64,000 nt of DNA from Helicobacter sp. 10-6591 (GTDB lineage Bacteria; Campylobacterota; Campylobacteria; Campylobacterales; Helicobacteraceae). Positions 59,048-64,000 of this stretch are shown here, piece by piece. Both the position numbers and the translations under genes were made by a program. Location: contig NZ_NHYK01000005.1 in assembly GCF_003288805.1 (NCBI RefSeq), positions 34,822 through 98,821 on the forward strand. The letters run 5' to 3'. Numbering within the stretch: the first letter of the stretch is position 1; each line of letters begins with the position of its first letter. The notes below the pieces were generated by a model, which saw only the letters and a program-made list of their open reading frames with translations, ran no database searches and had not been told where the DNA came from.

Positions 59048-59617
59048 ATGGGACTAAAAGCTGACAAATGGATCAAAGAAATGAGTCTAAAGCACAATAT
59101 GATAGAGCCATTTTGCGAGAAGCAAGTAGGGAAAAACACCATAAGTTACGGACTTTCAAGCTACGGGTATGACATTAGGGTTGGCGAGGAGTTTATGATT
59201 TTTAGCAATATCGGTGCTACTCTTGTCGATCCCAAGAACTTTAAAGAAGAAAATGTCGTAATAAAAAACGTCGCCAAAGAGCAATTCTGCATCATTCCAC
59301 CCAATTCTTTCGCACTCGCCCATAGCATCGAATACTTCAGAATGCCACGCGATACGCTTGCAGTATGCTTAGGCAAAAGCACATATGCACGCTGTGGGAT
59401 AATCGTCAATGTCACGCCCTTTGAGCCTGAGTTCCAAGGACATATCACTATTGAGATCTCAAACACAACCCCACTTCCTGCAAAGATCTACGCCAACGAA
59501 GGCATAGCCCAAGTACTCTTTTTCCAAGGCGATGAGATGTGTGCTGTAAGCTACAAAGACAGAAGTGGCAAATACCAAGGGCAAAGCGGCATCACCCTTC
59601 CTAGAATCCTAGGATAG
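59048..59617 (+). CDS. dcd: dCTP deaminase
   Basis: Dcd converts dCTP to dUTP for thymidylate synthesis. [49 protein letters not shown] and the C-terminal [18 protein letters not shown] are family signatures. Length is 189 residues. Divergent from accB, as HP0372 is from HP0371. Confidence 0.96.
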   Translation: MGLKADKWIKEMSLKHNMIEPFCEKQVGKNTISYGLSSYGYDIRVGEEFMIFSNIGATLVDPKNFKEENVVIKNVAKEQFCIIPPNSFALAHSIEYFRMPRDTLAVCLGKSTYARCGIIVNVTPFEPEFQGHITIEISNTTPLPAKIYANEGIAQVLFFQGDEMCAVSYKDRSGKYQGQSGITLPRILG

Positions 59618-59660
59618 ATTAGAGTTAAGACACCCATTCCAGAACCAATTCTTAAAAAAT

Positions 59661-59720
59661 CCCCCCCCCTCCGCTTTTTTTTTTTTTTTTTTAAATCCAT
59701 TACAACCAACCTCATACACT
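59661..59720 (+). promoter_or_regulatory. C9 and T18 tracts with possible promoter upstream of the 59791 gene
   Basis: A C9 run (59661-59669) and a T18 run (59675-59692) lie in the 173-base gap after dcd. A possible -10 box, TACACT, is at 59715-59720, so the T tract sits around the -35 region. Length changes could tune expression of the downstream gene. A four-codon frame (ATG 59748, stop at 59760-59762) lies further on, preceded by AAGG. Confidence 0.5.
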
Positions 59721-59790
59721 ATTCCACAAAGACTTAAGGAATAGAATATGCTTTACTTTTAGCTCACAAAATTACCTCAAAGGAGTTGGC

Positions 59791-60327
59791 ATGCAGGATT
59801 TTCCAACTTTTCTTTTCACACAAGACAAGCAAGCTTTCAAGAGCTCACCGCAACAAACGCTTAAAAGCGCAAACCAAAAGCTGGGCGCGACATACAAAGG
59901 CGTCAATGAATTCATCGGTATGCTACAAGTAGCCAGCTCCAAGCTCAACCAAATACTAAAAATACTCCTTGCCTGCTCATTCGATCAGACAGACATCACA
60001 AGCACACAAATCCCACTGAGTGAGCTTTCTATTAAAACTACTCAAGCTCTGAGTGAAGTAGAGGAAATACTCAAAGCACAGTTTTTAGGCACAGCCATCT
60101 TTGATGCACCCCTAAGTACTCATATACTAGATACGCACTTGAGTATCTGTATCCAGAGCCCTATGGCATTAGCCCCTGACATAAAAGCCATGGCTACTTA
60201 CATAGAGGAAAAGCTACAAGAAGTACAAAGCCTCCTAGCTCTGCTCAGTGAAATGCTAACCCAACCCACGAATGCACAATTTGAAAATATAGATTCCCAA
60301 AATATCGCAAAAATATTCAAGGGATAA
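59791..60327 (+). CDS. Helical protein, possibly a flagellar FliS co-chaperone (HP1076-like)
   Basis: The 178-residue product is predicted almost all helical with no signal or membrane segment. Segments such as YKGVNEFIGMLQVASSKLNQILKILL and IEEKLQEVQSLLALLSEML suggest long packed helices, and LGTAIFDAPLSTHI lies between them. The layout recalls the Campylobacterota FliS co-chaperone family, but I cannot confirm this by eye. AAAGGAG lies six bases before the ATG. The stop overlaps the gltX start region (TAATG), so both are co-translated. Confidence 0.45.
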   Translation: MQDFPTFLFTQDKQAFKSSPQQTLKSANQKLGATYKGVNEFIGMLQVASSKLNQILKILLACSFDQTDITSTQIPLSELSIKTTQALSEVEEILKAQFLGTAIFDAPLSTHILDTHLSICIQSPMALAPDIKAMATYIEEKLQEVQSLLALLSEMLTQPTNAQFENIDSQNIAKIFKG

Positions 60328-60329
60328 TG

Positions 60330-61652
60330 ATGCTACGATTTGCCCCATCGCCTACTGGCAGTTTGCATATAGGCAATCTGCGCGCAGCAATTTTTAACTA
60401 CATCATTGCCAAGCAGACAAATCAGCCTTTTCTCATTCGCATAGAGGATACTGACACTGCTAGAAATATAGAGAGCAAAGACAAGGAAATCCTAAATATT
60501 CTCAATCTTTTTGGACTCCTATGGGATAAACTCGTGTATCAAAGTGATAATTTCAACCACCATAGAAGAATCGCAGACTATCTTATCGCCCAAGACAAAG
60601 CATTCTATTGCTATTGCACCAAAGAGTTTTTGGAGCAGAAGCGCCAAGAAGCCAAAGCCCAAAAGAAGCCATTCCGCTATGATCCTGCTTGGGCGCAGAT
60701 ACAAAAAGACACAAACCCAAATCCCACTATACGTATTAAAGGATCGCGATCCCAGATCAGATTCTACGATGTCATAAAAGGCGAGCTTTGCTTTGATCCT
60801 CATGAGGTCGAAAGCTTTGTGATTCTCAAAGAAGATGGTATCCCTACCTACAACTTTGCCTGTGCGCTCGATGACATGCTCTATGACATAAGTTTCATCG
60901 TGCGTGGAGAAGACCATACAAGCAATACGCCAAAGCAGATTCTTATCCACAAGCACCTAGATTATGACAAGCATATAGACTACGCGCATTTGCCTATTAT
61001 CTTAGGTGAAAGTGGCTCTAAGATGAGTAAGCGCGATAGTGCATCAAGTGTAGCTTGGCTTTTGGAGCAAGGATTCTTACCCCAAGCGATTGTAAATTAT
61101 CTCATCAGTATGGGAAACAACACTCCACAAGAAATTTTTAGGCTAGAGGACGCACTCAAATGGTTTGATATCAAAAACATCGCAAAAGCACCGGTGAAAT
61201 TCGATATCAAAAGACTACGTTTTATCAACAGAGAACATCTTAAGCGATTAAGCCAAGAAGATCTCGCTCTTTTGCTCCATTCCACAGACCCCACCATTGG
61301 TACTATCGCAAAGCTTTATTTACAAGAAGCCAGCACACTCAACGAGATAAGAGAGAAACTGGATTTAATCTTTGCACCAAAAGACATTCACAGACTTTAT
61401 GAAGGGCAGGATTTTAGCGCCCAGGCACAGATTCTTTACAACGAATTCCACACTCTTTTGCAATCACAATCCAAAGCATTAGAAAGCTACCATTCTCTCA
61501 AATCCGAGCTGACTGAGCGCACACAGCTTAAAGGCAAGGATTTTTTCAAACCTTTGAGGATCTTACTCACAGGCAGTTCTCACGGCTTGGAGTTGGATGT
61601 ACTTTATGGGTATCTGAGATTCTATCTCAAAGATATTGTAAGGATAAGCTAG
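60330..61652 (+). CDS. gltX2: Glutamate--tRNA ligase, GltX2 type (tRNA-Gln charging)
   Basis: Class I synthetase with the HIGN box in FAPSPTGSLHIGNLRAAIFNY and the KMSKRDS box, preceded by the GEDHTSNTPKQIL region. The MLRFAPSPTG start, SWDKLVYQS-like LLWDKLVYQSDN and the 440-residue length agree with the second GluRS of H. pylori (HP0643), which misacylates tRNA-Gln for GatCAB to amidate. An ATG three bases upstream (60327) overlaps the previous stop and is also possible. Confidence 0.88.
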   Translation: MLRFAPSPTGSLHIGNLRAAIFNYIIAKQTNQPFLIRIEDTDTARNIESKDKEILNILNLFGLLWDKLVYQSDNFNHHRRIADYLIAQDKAFYCYCTKEFLEQKRQEAKAQKKPFRYDPAWAQIQKDTNPNPTIRIKGSRSQIRFYDVIKGELCFDPHEVESFVILKEDGIPTYNFACALDDMLYDISFIVRGEDHTSNTPKQILIHKHLDYDKHIDYAHLPIILGESGSKMSKRDSASSVAWLLEQGFLPQAIVNYLISMGNNTPQEIFRLEDALKWFDIKNIAKAPVKFDIKRLRFINREHLKRLSQEDLALLLHSTDPTIGTIAKLYLQEASTLNEIREKLDLIFAPKDIHRLYEGQDFSAQAQILYNEFHTLLQSQSKALESYHSLKSELTERTQLKGKDFFKPLRILLTGSSHGLELDVLYGYLRFYLKDIVRIS

Positions 61653-61710
61653 ATGTATCATTTCTACACACTCCTACTATTTTTATCCTGAGATTTTCAT
61701 AAAGTACCTG

Positions 61711-61761
61711 TTTTTTTTTTTTTTTTACTTCACTACAATCACATCCGCTCTATTATAGAGC
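61711..61761 (+). promoter_or_regulatory. T16 tract and palindromic -10 region of the autotransporter promoter
   Basis: Sixteen Ts (61711-61726) lie 24 bases upstream of TATTAT (61751-61756), so the tract overlaps the -35 region. The -10 box is inside a perfect inverted repeat, GCTCTA-TTA-TAGAGC (61747-61761). T-tract length near -35 controls several H. pylori outer-membrane protein genes, so expression here is likely phase- or rheostat-controlled (inference). Confidence 0.6.
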
Positions 61762-61792
61762 TTAAGATATACCAAACAAAATGGAGGAAATA

Positions 61793-64000
61793 ATGAAACC
61801 AACATATTCACCTAAGTTTATCTCAACCATAGCAGCTTTGTCTCTTTGTGTCTCAAGTGCAGTAGCTGATCATTCAGATAAAAAGTGGGAGATTAAAGGA
61901 AGTAATGGCGGAAGCAGTCAAAGCAATCACACTGGAAGTGATAGTAGCAGTAGCGGTACTACGACAATTAGCAATCTTGAATCTGGCCAGAAAATCACTA
62001 CTCAAAGTAATGCTAAGGGCCATATAAGCTCACTTCTTATAGAACAAGAAACAAACAACGATAAGAATCCAACCCTAGAAGTGGGTAATGCTGATAATAA
62101 TCATAAAATTCATGTTCCTAAGATAACAATAAAAGAAGGAGCTAGTCTTAATAGAACGATTGAAAATGGAGATCAAGGATGGAACATAATCTTTCGTGGT
62201 GGCTCTACAATAGACAGCTTTGAAAATAAAGGAACAATAAGCTCAAGCAATAAGGTAGATACAATCTATCTCTTTACAGATGAACAAACAAAAAATGGCC
62301 AAACTAAAGGTGGCCAAACTGTTGTGAAAAACTTCACTAATAATGGCACTATAGAATCTAAAGATGAGCATGCTGCTTTAAGACTCCAAGGTGCTAAGAT
62401 TGAGACATTTAAAAATGAAAAGCTTATTTCAGCAACTGAAAAGGCGGTTGCAATAAAGATTGAGAGAAAGGGACCGAATGGCTATGATGGGATTATTGAA
62501 ACTTTTATCAATAGTGGAACGATAAAGGGCGCGGTGTTTTTACAGCAGAGTACTATTGAAACTTTTATCAATGAAAACAATGGAATTATAGAGGGTGGGA
62601 GTGATAACGGAGACTTGAATCGTGGAGGTGTACATGCAGCAATCTATCTTGAAGCTGGACAGAATACACTCAAAAGCTTTGAGAATAAAGGAACTATCAA
62701 AGCTAAGAAAGCTGGAATTTTTATATTTGGCAGCAAAGATACCACTATCACCAATCTCAAGAATTCTGGAGTCATAGAAATAACCAATGGTAGTAATGGT
62801 AACGACTCTGCAGGTATTCTGATTGGACAGCTCAATACTAATCAGGAAAGTCAAAATCAACCTAAACCAATGTACGAGACTATAGAAAACACAGGCACTA
62901 TCAAAGGTGGAGACTATGGAATCTTCATAGAAGGTGGGACTATAAAGAATCTCAAAAATTCTGAAACCGGAACCATAGAAGGCAAGAAAGATGGCATAGC
63001 ATTCTTTAATGGTGGAGGTCATTTACACACAACTATAACCAATCTAGAAATACAAGGAATAGTAAAAGGTGGAGAAAATGGAATAAACCTAAGCGGAATA
63101 GAGCTTAACAGAAGAAATGGTACGAACAAAAACGACAGAATAGTCCAAAATCTTACTATCGGAAAAGATGCTACAGTAGAAGGAGAAAAAGGCAGTGGTT
63201 TGGTACTAGGTAAAGTGGATAACAACGGACAAAACGACACTTACCAACTCACAGGTAAGATTGAAGTAAATGGCACTTTGAAAGGCACGAGCGCTGCGAT
63301 TACAAACTACAGAGATATGGGAACAGAAGGTCAAGATGTAATTGTAATAGGTGAACATGGCAAAATAGAAGGAGTAGTGAGAAATGAAAGTGGAGGAAAA
63401 CTCAAAGGCAATATCACAAATAATGGCACTGGAACTTTAGCAATTGATAATCAAGGAACAGTGGGCGATAACACTGTGATCAAAAACAAGGGGAATGGCG
63501 GCAGTATAAAAATCCTAGATTGGAAATTAGAGAATCAAAGCAATGGTAATGGCAATCCGAAAACAGTCAAATTTGAAGGAAACAATATAACTTTAGAGAA
63601 ACTCACAATCAGTGAAACTGATACAGATGTCACCAAAGTAGCAAATGCATTTAGCACAGATAATAATGCAAGCAAAGCCAGTATATTTGCTAATACGCAA
63701 GTAAAGGTATCTGATGGCAATGGTGCAGTAACTATAACAGGTGATCTTTTAAGAGGTCTTGTTGCTAATATAGATGGTTCTAAGACAGCAGCAGCTGCAT
63801 TGAACAGAACACTTATAGCTACAGCTACTGCAAGAGCTACATTATTAGATAGTGTTATGGGGAATGCATTGAATACTCTTTCTTTTTTGCATCATAAAGA
63901 CAGAGCAAGTTCTTCTTTGGGAAGTTATAAGAATGCAAACTTGTATGCAAATGCTACTACTATAAGAAATGATCTGTTGTCTCAGAGTTCTAGTTATGCA
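61793..64000 (+). CDS. Large autotransporter/VacA-like passenger protein, 3'-partial
   Basis: The frame is open from ATG 61793 to the window end, 736 codons, with GGAGG seven bases upstream. Residues 1 to about 26 form a signal peptide ending near SSAVA. A Ser/Gly-rich stretch (residues 38-60) is followed by irregular repeats of the type T-I-x-x-F-x-N-x-G-T-I-x-G, expected to fold as a right-handed beta-helix passenger. From about residue 650 the sequence changes to an Ala-rich helical segment (AAAALNRTLIATATARATLL), typical of the linker before a translocator barrel that lies outside the window. Residues about 134-186 match an inverted fragment at 21924-22083. Host target unknown. Likely a surface-exposed or secreted virulence or colonisation factor. 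Confidence 0.82.
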   Translation, partial: MKPTYSPKFISTIAALSLCVSSAVADHSDKKWEIKGSNGGSSQSNHTGSDSSSSGTTTISNLESGQKITTQSNAKGHISSLLIEQETNNDKNPTLEVGNADNNHKIHVPKITIKEGASLNRTIENGDQGWNIIFRGGSTIDSFENKGTISSSNKVDTIYLFTDEQTKNGQTKGGQTVVKNFTNNGTIESKDEHAALRLQGAKIETFKNEKLISATEKAVAIKIERKGPNGYDGIIETFINSGTIKGAVFLQQSTIETFINENNGIIEGGSDNGDLNRGGVHAAIYLEAGQNTLKSFENKGTIKAKKAGIFIFGSKDTTITNLKNSGVIEITNGSNGNDSAGILIGQLNTNQESQNQPKPMYETIENTGTIKGGDYGIFIEGGTIKNLKNSETGTIEGKKDGIAFFNGGGHLHTTITNLEIQGIVKGGENGINLSGIELNRRNGTNKNDRIVQNLTIGKDATVEGEKGSGLVLGKVDNNGQNDTYQLTGKIEVNGTLKGTSAAITNYRDMGTEGQDVIVIGEHGKIEGVVRNESGGKLKGNITNNGTGTLAIDNQGTVGDNTVIKNKGNGGSIKILDWKLENQSNGNGNPKTVKFEGNNITLEKLTISETDTDVTKVANAFSTDNNASKASIFANTQVKVSDGNGAVTITGDLLRGLVANIDGSKTAAAALNRTLIATATARATLLDSVMGNALNTLSFLHHKDRASSSLGSYKNANLYANATTIRNDLLSQSSSYA

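Noticed and set aside
62540..63240. Open frames on the minus strand within the autotransporter
   Set aside because: They are shadows of a plus-strand frame that I followed without a stop from 61793 to the window end and that has a signal peptide and beta-helix repeats.

Overview
The window is an AT-rich chromosomal segment of a Helicobacter species. It looks like an enterohepatic-type Helicobacter rather than H. pylori itself, but species cannot be fixed from this sequence alone. Evidence for the genus is the run of short gene blocks I recognise from H. pylori (locus numbers recalled, not searched): rnr-holA-rpsF-ssb-rpsR (HP1248-1244), lspA-glmM / rpsT-prfA (HP0074-0077), flgB-flgC-fliE-ftsI (HP1559-1556), recA-eno-HP0155-HP0156-aroK (HP0153-0157), rsmE-HP0375-hemH-HP0377-ccsBA (HP0374-0378), hemB-arsS, flgH-pseF-pseG-pseH (HP0325-0327), era-csd6 (HP0517-0518) and accC-accB-dcd (HP0370-0372). 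The blocks are kept inside but shuffled relative to each other. TTG starts, homopolymer tracts and many GATTCT/AGAATC words also fit the genus.

Layout. 1-3.8 kb: a type III restriction-modification system whose mod gene is switched off by a G12 tract lying inside a repeat-rich coding insertion, followed by res. 3.9-8.9 kb: metallophosphoesterase, RNase R, HolA, S6-SSB-S18. 9.3-14 kb: alpha/beta hydrolase, LspA, GlmM, divergent S20-RF1-KdsB. 14-16 kb: two glycosyltransferases, the first also off at a G13 tract. 16-22 kb: PhoH-PIN ATPase, Tpx, TruB-CsrA-IspE, prepilin peptidase and LptF/G permease. 22-28 kb: flgE behind a sigma-54 promoter, flgB-flgC-fliE, FtsI, ArgG. 29-33 kb: the recA-eno-divisome-aroK cluster. 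33-42 kb: a MurF-like pseudoenzyme, CmoB, hotdog protein, TyrA, RsmE, and haem/cytochrome c genes. 42-49.8 kb: HemB, ArsS, GpsA, HU, and a flgH-pseF-pseG-pseHI operon with a PseH-PseI fusion. 50-59.6 kb: CitMHS transporter, outer-membrane protein, UppP-Csd6-Era-secreted Cys-rich protein-PseC, AccC-AccB, Dcd. 59.8-64 kb: a possible FliS co-chaperone, GltX2 and the first 736 codons of a large autotransporter.

Functional themes. Surface and motility genes dominate the accessory signal: flagellar hook, rod and L-ring parts, pseudaminic acid synthesis for flagellin glycosylation, LOS-type glycosyltransferases, peptidoglycan shape and recycling enzymes, and a large autotransporter. Several of these carry homopolymer tracts in the reading frame or next to the promoter, the usual Helicobacter basis of phase variation. 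The most unexpected feature is a 160-bp inverted, gap-free copy (about 89% identical, counted by eye) of part of the autotransporter passenger, about 40 kb away between the LptF/G gene and flgE. No tRNA, rRNA, CRISPR array or transposase was seen.
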